Assembly: GCA_903632075.3 (NCBI GenBank)
Contig: CAHIKZ030004549.1
Location: 975,001 to 1,039,000 of the forward strand
DNA length: 64,000 nt
Reading direction: 5' to 3'
DNA from: Acanthosepion pharaonis
Taxonomy: Eukaryota > Mollusca > Cephalopoda > Sepiida > Sepiidae
The notes under the pieces are model-generated. The model was not told the DNA's origin, made no database searches, and saw only the letters and a program-made list of their open reading frames with translations. The number at the start of each line of letters is the position of its first letter. Positions within the stretch are counted from its first letter, which is position 1. Of the stretch, positions 54,238-64,000 are shown piece after piece. The translations under genes were made by a program, and so were the position numbers.

Positions 54238-54602
54238 GCTTACAGCCACATCATGCTGAAACCCGAGTTTTCATACAATCACTGGTTAAGCAACATCGAA
54301 CCTGGTTCAGTTCCTAGATGGTGACAGCTTGGGAATATCTGGTGGTGTAAGCTTGGATGTGTGGGTGGTGTAACAAATAATGGTTAATTGGAGAGCTGAG
54401 TTCCAATTCCAGTTGGGTTCATTATATTCAATAATGAGCAAATACCCTTGGGAAAAGGTATAAATCTATCTCTTCTCCCCCAGCTGTGGGTTAATTAGTA
54501 AGACATATCACTAAATCATCATTATCTTACCCCAATCTTACAATCTAAAAATATCTGCTGGCTTTAAATAGCCTGTAAAGGGTTGATAAGCTGTAAAAAA
54601 TA
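54238..54602 (+). mobile_element. SINE with 5S-rRNA-derived head, copy 2
   Basis: 54238-54355 aligns with 5S rRNA: GCTTACAGCCACATCATGCT, GGTTAAGCAACATCGAACCT, CCTAGATGGTGACAGCTTGG, GAATATCTGGTGGTGTAAGC. The body CTGAGTTCCAATTCCAGTTG, CTTCTCCCCCAGCTGTGGGT and tail GGCTTTAAATAGCCTGTAAA, GGTTGATAAGCTGTAAAAAA match 17749-18125 collinearly. Two independent copies with the same junction make this a real family. Confidence 0.88.
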
Positions 54603-54699
54603 TTTCTTAATATATTTTTGGGAGACACCGTTCACTGTTCCAGTGCAAGTTCAGGTTTTGGTATCACATTTTCTGTTATCTGTTAAAACACTTCCAAGA

Positions 54700-55050
54700 T
54701 TTGTTCAGGTGATTATGGCTCTCCACAACTGCCTGTCCTTCATAGCTCTTAGAAATATTTGTCTTTTTACTATCTCTCCCACTCCCTGATATGTTAATCA
54801 TTTACACAATTCTGTTCGGTAGGTTACTGACAGTTTCCCTCTTCCTCTTTTGTTATCAATATGTCTTGTGAGTGTTGAACTTGCTGTGACTTCTTTCCTC
54901 ATTATGTATCTTTTTTCTTGATTCTTAGCATGCGTCCTTTTCATTTCCGTTTTCTTTAAAACCTTGTCATTGCTAACATGCTCCATCCATGGTATTCTCA
55001 GCATCCTTCTGTAGAACTACATCTTTGTTGCCTTAAGTATCCTCTTCATC
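54700..55050 (-). pseudogene. LINE C-terminal domain relic (CTD family)
   Basis: MLRIPWMEHVSNDKVLKKTE, MKRTHAKNQEKR, YIMRKEV, with the 3' end complementary to GATTATGGCTCTCCACAACT (54711-54730). Confidence 0.75.
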
Positions 55051-55384
55051 CGTGAGGAAGACATCCATCATTCACTGATATATGGGAGTATTGATATTGC
55101 ATAACTGTTCCAAGCTTTACATCATAGTCTTATTACTTGAAATTTGCACTGAAATCGACAAATGATGGTTAGAGAAATTTCACTCAATTGCGAATCTTTT
55201 GACCCATCAGGGTCGTAGAGACACCACATGTGCTGCAGTCGCAGTAGAAGTGGTGCTTCTTGGGCAAGATAGCATGGCGGAGCCCAAACATCTCCAGGCC
55301 AGTTTTGAATTCTGATTTACCTTCTTGGTTGCCACCCAAGGCTTTAGAACCCAGTCTGTCCTGCCATTTACCCCATGGGAGGAG

Positions 55385-55505
55385 AAGAAGAGGATTCATA
55401 TCTTTCCTAAGGGTATTAGCACATAAGTGAATGTAATGGATCAGACTGGAATTCCAACTCAGCTCTCCAATTCCTCAATCCATTACTCCACCGTGCCTCC
55501 TTTTT
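55385..55505 (-). mobile_element. SINE-B (OK-like), minus copy
   Basis: CTAAGGGTATTAGCACATAA, GTGAATGTAATGGATCAGAC, ATTCCAACTCAGCTCTCCAA, CATTACTCCACCGTGCCTCC: reverse complement of the SINE-B 5' half, head at right. Confidence 0.75.
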
Positions 55506-55804
55506 AGTAAAAATTGTCACAAATGTTATAATTCAGTTTACAAGTGAAACTGAAATACAAGCATGATGACCTTGAGAAGCTGTTTTAGTTGACAAGTCTT
55601 TTAATCTTAAGCTACTTCACTTATCTCTCTGGGGAAATCTGGTCGTTTGGCATTTATGAAAATGAGACAGCATTTTTGAGTTAACAATGACTTGCTGTAA
55701 AGTATTTTATTTTAGTTTCAACAGTTACAAACGTGAAATTTATTGAATTTATGCAAACTAACAGTGATCAACTGAAAATTCTTTTTTTATAACGTGTCAT
55801 CTTT

Positions 55805-56545
55805 TGTCTATATTTCTGAGTTGAGGTATTGTAACTACACCATTTACATTGTTCAAACTGTTGTCCACGTTTTTACTGTCACATTCATGATGTTATAACC
55901 ATTGTACACTCCAGCCTTCTTTTATTTTTTTTTAAAAGCATTACGCCCCGATCAAGGTGTGAAGCCACTAGGATGCAGGGGGTTGCAGAATATTTGGAGC
56001 GAGAGCAGATAGGAGTGATAGAAGAAAGGATGAGGAGAGGGATAGAGGATAGATTAAGGTAACTGGAGATGTCGATTGACATTACATTTGAATAGCTAGA
56101 GATTATAGCTCTCAGGGAAACAGTAATAGGGAAGGGTATTCCACAGGCAAGAGGTGTGAGATATGAAGCTATTGGAGTAGAAGAGACGGCTACATTTAAA
56201 AGTTTCTACAGTAAAAGGGTGAGAGCGGGATGCCAGCCTCGTAGGGCGCTTGAATTCATGAAGTCTGGGAACCAGTGAAAGCAGCTCATCAGAGCAATTA
56301 CCATGAAAGTATTTGTAAAAAAGACTGAGAGAGGCGACGGCGCGTCTGTGAGAGATTTGTTGGAGTTTCTAACCGAACCCTTTATTTAGTCTACAGGGGT
56401 AGATTGTTCTAATTTCACATTCCATGCCTTTGGATATCTTAGTTTTAGTTAACTCACCTTGATAATTCTCCAAGTTTTTGTTCTCTCTGCTGAGACCAGG
56501 ATTGAACTCTTAACTCTTTGGCTCAAGTCACTTTTTGGATCATAG
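55805..56545 (-). mobile_element. SINE-A copy split by a LINE fragment
   Basis: 55805-55918 is the tail half (TCTATATTTCTGAGTTGAGG to CACTCCAGCCTTCTT). 56358-56545 is the rest (AACCGAACCCTTTATTTAGT, ATTGAACTCTTAACTCTTTG head). About 8 bp of SINE sequence is missing at the break. A single orientation only, so this copy is not a dimer. Confidence 0.8.
55925..56357 (-). mobile_element. Jockey-like LINE 3' end inside SINE-A
   Basis: Collinear with 50960-51370 (GGAGATGTCGATTGACATTA, CATTTGAATAGCTAGAGATT, AGGGAAACAGTAATAGGGAA). A 5'-truncated insertion with a T-run at 55919-55933 marking poly-A. Confidence 0.85.
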
Positions 56546-57029
56546 TGGCATCTCATCAAGTGTTAGATTTTACTCATGCCTGATGAGATATGTTGGTACA
56601 CAAACATACATAATGCCTACTAGACACAGACACACATACACACATGACGTATCTTCACTATCATCCAAATCCTGTATAGACACACTAGAATTATGATTCA
56701 CTTACGCACATAAATTATACACACATAGGACACATATAAATATGAATATATAATTTTGTGTATAACAGTGGAGTAAACTCTCTCTGAAAAGAACTCATTT
56801 GTCATTCCTTCCCTTTCCAGCCCTTTCATTTAGTCCATTAAATAAAGTGTTATTTTATCATGAACATGATAATGCCCATAATGAGGGAAATGCAAATGGT
56901 AGAATAAACCTTTCTTATATAGCTCACTCATTATCTGGGTCAACCTGACATGACATGATATTATTAAACTCCATTAACACATTGGCTTTTAAGCATCATT
57001 CCCCCTGTTGTCCCAACACTATATTTTAA
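56546..57029. other. No gene recognised; short shared repeat
   Basis: CATCTCATCAAGTGTTAGAT, TTTACTCATGCCTGATGAGA (56549) recurs at 58545-58600 and contains a CATCTCATCA / TGATGAGAT hairpin. Otherwise nothing. Confidence 0.5.
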
Positions 57030-57200
57030 TTTTGGTGCAAGCGACTTCGAGCCAAGTTCGAATTCCAGTTGAATCCATTATAGTCACTTACATGCTAATA
57101 ACCTTGGGAAAGGTATGAATCCTCTTCTTCTCCCCCCAACTATGGGTAAATAGCAGGACAAACTAGGTTCTGTAACCTTGGATGGCAACTGGTCTACTGC
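57030..57200 (+). mobile_element. SINE-B (OK-like) copy
   Basis: AGCCAAGTTCGAATTCCAGT (near-perfect B box), TTATAGTCACTTACATGCTA, CCCTTG-like run, CTTCTTCTCCCCCCAACTAT, GGTAAATAGCAGGACAAACT. One of the best-preserved internal promoters. Confidence 0.75.
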
Positions 57201-57664
57201 AGAAAAAAATGGACACCTACTGCAGGAAAAAAGTCTACTTTGTCAGTCATGTATTGAAAGATATATGATCACCTAAGCACGTATCACACATGGCACATAA
57301 CTTACTGACAAGTGACTTTGTTCTAATATTTTTTCATATATGAGGCAAGGATATCACAGGTAGTATTTATTAACCCTGACTTACTGGTGTGTTGTTCGGT
57401 ACCTGAATTCATTTTACAACCCAGAGTCCCACATGACCCACCCATGGGTTGTCAGAAAATTCCCAATATACAATTATTATATTGACATTAACTCTTACTT
57501 TCTATATATAAAAATATTTAAATTTTTTGAAAAAGGTGTAGTTGTAGTATATCATGATCTTATAAGCAATCAATCATAGCATCCCACCCCCAACAATCAT
57601 CATAGAAAAGAAACTGGAAAATGACCCTCTGGTGGGTCGTATGGGAGCCAACATATAAAGTATA
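57201..57664. other. No gene; weak inverted termini
   Basis: AGTCCCACATGACCCACCCA (57425) and, on the complement near 57650, CTCCCATACGACCCACCAGA are similar inverted sequences about 230 bp apart. They may bound a small MITE. No TSD was found. Confidence 0.35.
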
Positions 57665-57868
57665 TCCAGTATGTGTCAAAATCTCCAAGCCCTCTTTCTG
57701 TATTACAGATATTTTAACTGTTTCTTTCTAAATCCAAATGTCCTTTTTATTTTCATTTTTCTTAAACCTTCCCTGTTGCTCACATTTTCAGTCCATGGTA
57801 TTCTCAGCATCTTTCTGTCAAACCATATAACTGTTGCTTTAAGTCTCTTCATCTGTGAAGAGATTTTC
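57665..57868 (-). pseudogene. LINE C-terminal domain relic (CTD family)
   Basis: MKRLKATVIWFDRKMLRIPW, TENVSNREGLRKMKIKRTFG, FRKKQLKYL on the minus strand. It abuts the Jockey-like fragment starting at about 57870. Confidence 0.75.
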
Positions 57869-57869
57869 C

Positions 57870-58545
57870 AGCATCTGGAGATATCAATTGACATTACATC
57901 TGAATAATTGGAGATTATAGCTATCAAGGAAACAAGTTATAGAAAGGGAATTTCACAGATGGGAGGTGCGAGACATGAAGCTATTGAAGTAGAAGAGGTA
58001 GCTACATTTAACCGTTTTGACAGTGAAAGGGTGGGATCATGATGTCAGTGTACACTTAAATTCATGCAGTCTGGGAACTAGCAAAAGTAGCCCATTGGAG
58101 CAGTTACTGTGAAAGTATTTGTAGAAAAGACAGAGGGAGGCATCAGCAAGTCTGTGAGAGAGCGACTGTAGACAAGATGCCAGATCAGGACCCACCACAT
58201 TGCTTATCTGTCTCTGGATCTTGTTGAGAACCTTAAGGCGAACAGTGGGGGCACCAGGCCATATATGGCAGCAGTATTCCATGCAAGGGCGAATGGTTGA
58301 TTTATAGATTTGAAGGATGTACTCTGGTGAGAAAAAACTTTTGGAGCAACACAGGGAACCAACTTTCCTTGCAGTGGATGAAGCAATTGATTCAATGTAA
58401 TTGTTCCATCTCAGGTCAGCAGACAGTGTGAGACCAAGCAGTTGCAAAGAGTTGCTCTCGTGGCGTTGAGCATCAGACATTCTAATGGGTGGTAAGGATG
58501 GTTCCCTTTGGAGAGTAATAGAGAACAGTTTTGTTTTAGAGGCAT
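57870..58545 (-). pseudogene. Jockey-like LINE, post-RT relic
   Basis: One of the longest open LINE stretches: LQLLGLTLSADLRWNNYIES, IASSTARKVGSLCCSKSFFS, PEYILQIYKSTIRPCMEYCC, HIWPGAPTVRLKVLNKIQRQ, ISNVVGPDLASCLQSLSHRL, ADASLCLFYKYFHSN. Open for 147 codons at 58037-58480. It covers only the domain after the RT, so it cannot be functional. Its good preservation suggests a younger insertion than 50949-54200. Confidence 0.85.
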
Positions 58546-58660
58546 CTCATCAGGTGTTAGATTTTACTTATGCCGGATGAGATGTGTTGATACATATCGA
58601 AAAATGAATGCATTTATGTAGTGTTGTTTCTACATGTTTGAATATAATATCCTATAATAA

Positions 58661-58686
58661 AGTATATATATATATATATATATATG
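58661..58686. repeat. (TA)n microsatellite
   Basis: TA array. Confidence 0.95.
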
Positions 58687-59284
58687 CCATGTAGGAGGAT
58701 TGATATTATATAACAGATCAGCACTCTTTTCTTTGCTTCTAATGAAATATTCCTATTTCTTAATTCTATGGATGTCAGATTCAGTATTTGTACTTATTGA
58801 AATCAGAGGAAGTTTTTTTTAAGTCAAAACTTTGTTTATCACAGAAAAAGGATGAATTCTACTGTTTTCCTATTTTGCCAAATTATCTTTTAGAGGAACA
58901 ATTACCATTTGTATCTGTTCAGTTACACTGGAGGCTATAATTAGGTAATAATTTCTCTTTTATTAATAATGTCTGGGAAAAAATTGTGTATTTTGAAAAC
59001 ATGATTTCACAGATGATATTTTTCCTTGGAAAATTACCAGGAAAAAAAAATAAAATTTATTTTCTTTCTCTTTGTCACTGTTAATTGATATAATACAGTT
59101 ACAAACTGTGCTGGAAAGTTCTCAGCCCAATCAAGAAAGGATGAAGAAAATTTCTTAAGTTTGGGAAATGAATCAGCATGCTACCATTTCTGTGACCCCC
59201 ACCCCATTTATTATACATGACCGGTGCTGCTGAAAATGTATATTGACACATCTGAATAATGAAAAGAACAATTCTCTGTAGGTT
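58687..59284. other. No gene; possible mariner end near 59105
   Basis: GTGCTGGAAAGTTCTCAGCC, CAATCAAGAAAGG (59108) resembles mariner-type termini such as GGCTGAAAAGTGCTTGGCC at 10706, but lacks a partner. Confidence 0.35.
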
Positions 59285-59400
59285 ACCTGGATTGATGTAG
59301 ATCTGATGAAGGCCGGAATGCACAATGGCTGAAACATGATAGCAACAACAAAGATGAGGACAGTAGTTTGAATATAAACAGAGTAAATAATAAGTTCGCA
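59285..59400 (+). mobile_element. SINE-A 3' fragment
   Basis: ATCTGATGAAGGCCGGAATG, CACAATGGCTGAAACATGAT, ACAAAGATGAGGACAGTAGT: body and start of tail, 5'-truncated. Confidence 0.7.
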
Positions 59401-59706
59401 TCCTATAAATTCAGACTGAAATAACAAAGGTATTCTAAAATAGACATTTCTTAGTACATTTCAGTATGTTAATAAAAAAATATAAAAAATTATTTAAGTA
59501 AAAAATGGAATACAACTATAGTTTCCAAAGTCAAAAAAACCCGAGAACATTTGAAAATTACTAAGAGCAAAGAGTCTGTCACATGGGATGTAAGATTTTT
59601 ACATTTATTTTTGATAGTTCAAAGATAGAAAAAGGTATTAAACTAATAGAGAGAGAGAGTATAAAGAGAAATAACTACATTCTTCACGTATGCATATAGA
59701 CACATG

Positions 59707-59737
<31 letters not shown>

Positions 59738-61392
59738 ACACACAATGAAAGAAGAAAAAGGTCAGCCTTACACCAATAAAAAGTGCATAAATTATTTTTT
59801 AACTTAACATAAAAAATAAAAAACAAGAATAATAAGCAGTCAGTTGCTGCTATCTCCTGTTGTGTCGATATGCTGACCATGACACCAAGGTCGCACATAG
59901 TACACAACCCTGACCACATTGTCCATGGCCCGGTAATTCATGGTCTGATGGAACATGTCCTAGGGTTGCTAGTACTAACATTTTACCTAGACTATTGGGT
60001 ATTATAAGATTGTTTTTAGTTAATCCAACAACTGGTTCGGTAAACTTTTATAATTTTAATAAATTCAAATCCGAGATGCCCTTAAAAAAAACAAGCCACA
60101 TCCACAGCAATTTTTGTCTTCAATATTTTTTTTTTCTTAAATTATGAACCAGAAATATTACGTTTTTCTTAATAAGGTGACCTTGAGGATTTGTCGAGAA
60201 TTTAACAGTTCAGGTGAGATAAGAAAAACAATATGGAGTTGTTTGATTCTTACTAACTAAAAGTTGTTATTTTTTCTAACTTTTTATAGTTAGAGGAGTC
60301 TCATGACTTTGTTACCAAGTGATCCCTGATGTAATTATAAGGGAAAGAAAATGTATTTTTCCCCCCTTATATTTACTTTATACAAAACGGTCACATTATG
60401 TCACGGAATGAAATTTTATTTCACAACTTAAGTCCTCCTTTTCCTTGACCTGGCCAGTTTCTAGTTTTTTTTGGGGGTTTTTTGAGGCAGGTGAAATTTT
60501 CCAAGAAAAAATTTGACTAGAGCCCTATGCAGATATATTTTCAAAGAAAAGAGGTAAATGAAAAGCATTTCAACAAATGTTATAAGTTTATTTCAATCTT
60601 GCAACATTTATGTCTATCGGAAATGAAAGGTGTAGAGGACTGAGTGGGTTCGAGTGCTGTTGAATTAGAAACACATGCCATTTATTTCCTGCTAGAAGGT
60701 CCAACTACAAGAAAATGCTGGACTCAAATTGAGTCCAACCAAAGATGTAAAGAAAACAAACAAGACTGATATATATATGTCAACAAATATATGTATTAAA
60801 CAACAAACTTTACAAGAGACAAAGACATCAACATTTGTGTTTGCGCATGAACATAAAGAGTTTGTATTTTGGTGAATGTTCGTATGTACCTGTATGTGTG
60901 TTTCGTGGCATTTTCCCATAAGTGGGCAAACCACAGATTTCTACGAGAGATTACATTTTTAAATGTGTCCGCTGAAATGCAAAGTAGAAAGAGAACAAGG
61001 CAAGAAGTTGCCCAGGAAGAGAAGAGAAAGCAGCAAGCTTGTGTCTGCTATTTATAATTAATGTAATCACATGACAGGCTCACAGAAAATGGCAGGAAAC
61101 TTGACTTGACCACACACTGGAAAAATATTTGAACATGGGTGGATTGCAACACTCACTTGTGTGTTTAAAAAGCTGATATTTCCTGAAAATATTTATTAAG
61201 CTGAGTAGGCTCTCTGATCCACTTTTTGCATAAAATTGTACAAAATTCAGCATTGATAAGAAAGTGGTAGTGGGATGCTAAAAAGGAACGTCATGTGTAT
61301 ACACACACATTAGTAATAATACATTTCATTTTAAAACAGCAATACTTAAATAGACTGATTCCCTCTAAAAAGAAAGAAAACTACGCTATATA
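59401..61392. other. No gene recognised; (CA)n at 59705-59745
   Basis: Two kilobases with no repeat family or coding similarity I can identify, apart from the CA array and a short TGGACTCAAATTGAGTCCA palindrome at 60719. 60600-61060 is less A+T-rich and has short open frames but no splice-flanked exon I would call. Confidence 0.55.
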
Positions 61393-63011
61393 CAGTAGCA
61401 GCCATAATATAAGGAATAGAAACAACAAAGACACAAATATGTGTATTACTTAAAAAGTAATGCATGATTAGCAATTAAATTTTTACTGAATAAAGATTAG
61501 AGTGTAGTGCATAAATATTATACAAAGTTACAGAAATTTGCCTAATAGTTTTTTTTTTAAATAAAGATAAAATGGAACAAAGGAAATAAGCTACTGGACA
61601 AAAGTTAAGGAACGATGTTAATAATTTGCATAAACTTATAATTTACATTGTTAAAAAACTCGATGGAAATTTTCAACAATAAGTAAAAGTTCATTTATCA
61701 TTAGGACTTTATTTTTAAGCAATATGGCAAATTCTACACACAAAACGCTCTCTTTTGAAGAAAAAAAACTCATTATTGCTATCAAGAAAAAAAGTCAATT
61801 CCCGAAATTTCTGATATTGTTCATAGGTTCAAAGTGTCGTTCATCGTGTAATTAGTAGGTATAAAACTGATAAAGCATTAGATGCAAAACCAAAAACCGG
61901 CAGACCTCCAAAAACATTGCAAAGAGAAGATCAAAGAATTGTTAGAATATCTACAAAAAACTGTTTTGAAACTGCTACATCAATTGCCCATAAATTTAAT
62001 GAAGAGACAGATAATAAGATCTCAAGGAAAACGGTTGCTCGCAGGTTAAAAATGCAGGATTGCATGCCCGTATTCCAGCTTTGAAGCCTCTCATTTCAAA
62101 GCAAAACCAAAGGGCATGCCTGGAGTATGCGAGAGAACATGTTGTTTGGACTGACGCACAATGGGATACAGTTCATTTCAGTGACGAGTCCAAGTTTACT
62201 ATATTTGGTTCTGAGGGCAAAACTTACATACACCGTAAAACAGGTGAAAGACTGTCTTCTCAATGTGTCAAGAAAACCATTAAGTTTGGTGGTGGCAGTG
62301 TGATGGTGTGGGGAATGATTTCATCTGCAGGAGTTGGCCCTATCATCCGCGTACATGGAAATATCAATGCTGAGATTTACAAAAGGCTTCTTCAGCAACA
62401 CGTGGTACCAAGATTACACCACAATCTTTATGAATCTCCTATTTTCATGTGGGACAATGCACCTTGCCACAAGGCTCAGAAGGTTATGGGTTTATTTGAA
62501 GAAGAAGGAATCGCCCTAATGAAGTGGCCAGCCCAGAGCCCCGACCTGAATCCAATAGAAAATGTTTGGAAGATAATTGGAGAAAGAGCTCAGAAAGAAA
62601 CTTGAAACACCAGGATCACTTATGGGAGTTATTGAAAGACGAATGGGAGGGAATTACTGCTGATATTTGCAAGAAATTGATTAGATCATGTGGTCGACGA
62701 TGCAGAGAAGTCATTGAAAATAAGGGGATGTTTACCAAATATTAAATTTTGTTGATATTTTGTTCACAATTAAGTATTAACAAGATCGTTCCTTAACTTT
62801 TGTCCAGTAGCTTATTTCCTTTGTTCCATTTAATCTTTATTTTAAAAAAAAAAAACTATTATGTAAATTTTGGTAACTTTGTATAATATTTATGCATTAC
62901 GCCCTAATCTTTATTCGGTAAAAATTTCATTGCTAATCATTCATTACTTTTTAAGTAATACACATATTTATGTCTTTGTTGTTTCCATTCCTTATATTAT
63001 GGCTGCTACTG
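61393..63011 (+). mobile_element. Tc1-like element B, nearly complete
   Basis: 1619 bp bounded by TA at 61391-61392 and 63012-63013. Terminal inverted repeats of about 230 bp, starting CAGTAGCAGCCATAATATAA. They include TTACTTAAAAAGTAATGCAT and, at the inner edge, CTACTGGACAAAAGTTAAGG. Such long TIRs are unusual for Tc1, which more often has 20-50 bp or IR/DR ends. The transposase relic is inside. The foldback derivative at 10870-11232 belongs to this family. Confidence 0.93.
61724..62745 (+). pseudogene. Tc1-type transposase pseudogene, DD34E
   Basis: Starts MANSTHKTLSFEEKKLIIAI. Frame changes near 61795 and 61830 lead to VVHRVISRYKTDKALDAKPK, TGRPPKTLQREDQRIVRIS (GRP linker). Another near 62053 leads to the long catalytic block: HFSDESKFTIFG, GGGSVMVWGMISSAG, FMWDNAPCHKA, and SPDLNPIENVW. 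All three acidic residues remain, with 34 residues between the second and the Glu. A one-base change near 62595 shifts the tail, which then reads HQDHLWELLKDEWEGITADI to the TAA at 62743-62745. Catalytic residues are intact, but reading-frame lesions make it inactive. Confidence 0.92.
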
Positions 63012-63688
63012 TATGTCAAAAAAATTGGAATGAGTTTGACGTTGTATTAACATTGTAAACAGGACCCCTCGACAAATAAATTAATAGAAAAATTAATATT
63101 TTTTGATTCTGACAAATCGCTTGAGTAGAGGAAGTTCTGAATGCCAGGCAACAAAAAGTAGTCATGAAAATATTTTTTTATCTATGAGAAATTACTAATT
63201 AATATTCATGTTGGAAAGTAAAGCATCATTTTGATATTTTTACTGTACATATTTTTTTTTTGTTTCAATAGTTATTTAGATTTTATGCTGAAAAAGCTTT
63301 ATATTTTATACAGTAATACAACAATCTTGTTCTTTCCACAACTTATTCTGAGCTGATAATGTAATGTTTGATTTCTTTTTTTTGAAAATGTTCCAACGCA
63401 GTCTATCATTGCTAATAATTTTAGTCATCAAATCTATGTTATTTGTCAATAAAAATATTTGATTTTAAAGCATTTTGTTTATTTTTATCAATTTTTTTTA
63501 AAGATTTTGCATTAATATTCTATTTACAAGTAAAAAAAACATAAATTTTGCAAATTCTGAAAAAATTGCCACAGTGCCCTCATTTTTAAGGAGTGAACCA
63601 AGGCAATTTTAGCCTGTCCCTATCTTAGACTAAACTCTTCCCTGGATATAACATCAATAAGCAAAGTGATAAATTTTGTATTTGTACT
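63012..63688. other. No gene recognised
   Basis: A+T-rich flank of the Tc1 element with T-runs. Nothing identifiable. Confidence 0.6.
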
Positions 63689-63691
63689 TAT

Positions 63692-63707
63692 CCTATCTAT
63701 CTATCTA

Positions 63708-63758
<51 letters not shown>
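63692..63758. repeat. (CTAT)n-(AT)n compound microsatellite
   Basis: Five CTAT units followed by about 46 bp of AT. Confidence 0.95.
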
Positions 63759-63761
<3 letters not shown>

Positions 63762-64000
63762 GTTGATAGATGTGAGTTTGTGACCCTGGGTTTCACGCTT
63801 TAGCGATCGTCAGACAAACTGATTAATGTTTTAAAAAATTTGGGTTTATGTAGATTGCGTGTATTGGTGTTATTGTGGAAGTGGTGGGGGAAATTTCGTC
63901 GTTTTGTCATTCATCGTACTAACGCAAACATCGATGTATGCAGACACATATACATATACATACTTGGTCGTCCGTCGGGACTCATACATATATATAAACA

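Noticed and set aside
57425..57655. Small MITE with GACCCACC inverted ends
   Set aside because: Similarity between the ends is short and no target duplication was found. Kept only as a remark.
60600..61070. Possible host exon in a less A+T-rich stretch
   Set aside because: No recognisable protein, and no convincing splice sites around the short open frames.
62060..62605. Intact 181-codon transposase gene
   Set aside because: Only the central part of a transposase. N- and C-terminal parts are in other frames, so it is a pseudogene.

Overview
The window is animal nuclear DNA, very probably from a cephalopod of the octopus type. The evidence is circumstantial. It is strongly A+T rich, packed with (TA)n and (CA)n microsatellites, and dominated by tRNA-headed SINEs resembling the cephalopod OK/OR type. 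It also carries degenerate Jockey-like LINEs, Tc1/mariner elements and a ZBED5-like hAT element. I recognise no intact host exon, no functional RNA gene and nothing prokaryotic. Every protein-like stretch I can identify is a transposon relic with stops or frame changes. The window reads as an intergenic or intronic repeat graveyard.

Layout. 0-20 kb: an inverted SINE dimer and an adjoining palindrome, a TIR element (2815-3671), hairpins, a foldback Tc1 derivative in (TA)n (10870-11232), a second SINE family as an inverted dimer (11245-11750), a repeat with an internal minisatellite ('VN element', 12880-13385 and 13930-14305), a promoter-like module (13556-13705), an internally deleted Tc1 element inside a SINE (14533-15093), a SINE with a 5S-rRNA-derived head (17749-18125) and a Tc1 element with DD36E spacing (18747-20418). 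20-30 kb: a LINE relic split by a SINE dimer with a 16-bp target-site duplication, a hAT/ZBED element from 22041 to 27660 carrying several later insertions, and a polypyrimidine tract of about 0.9 kb. 30-42 kb: a mariner relic whose 5' end is tandemly multiplied and interrupted by a VN element that itself holds a piggyBac-like MITE, two more inverted SINE dimers, LINE 3' ends and a Copia-like RNase H relic.

42-50 kb: a 99-bp satellite of about 29 units, a LINE end split by a VN element, and very long (TA)n arrays. 50-59 kb: one long minus-strand Jockey-like LINE (endonuclease C-terminus, RT and tail) with a destroyed YADD motif, further LINE ends, a second 5S-headed SINE, and a SINE split by a LINE. 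59-64 kb: little recognisable sequence, then a nearly complete Tc1 element (61393-63011) with TIRs of about 230 bp and TA duplications.

The most interesting pattern is architectural. Two different SINE families occur as head-in, tail-out inverted dimers. Three of these (307-769, 20753-21202, 32924-33283) each sit between their own 12-16 bp target-site duplication, and the inverted arm begins at the same internal motif each time. This suggests a foldback SINE form that inserts as a unit and would give long double-stranded RNA hairpins when transcribed.
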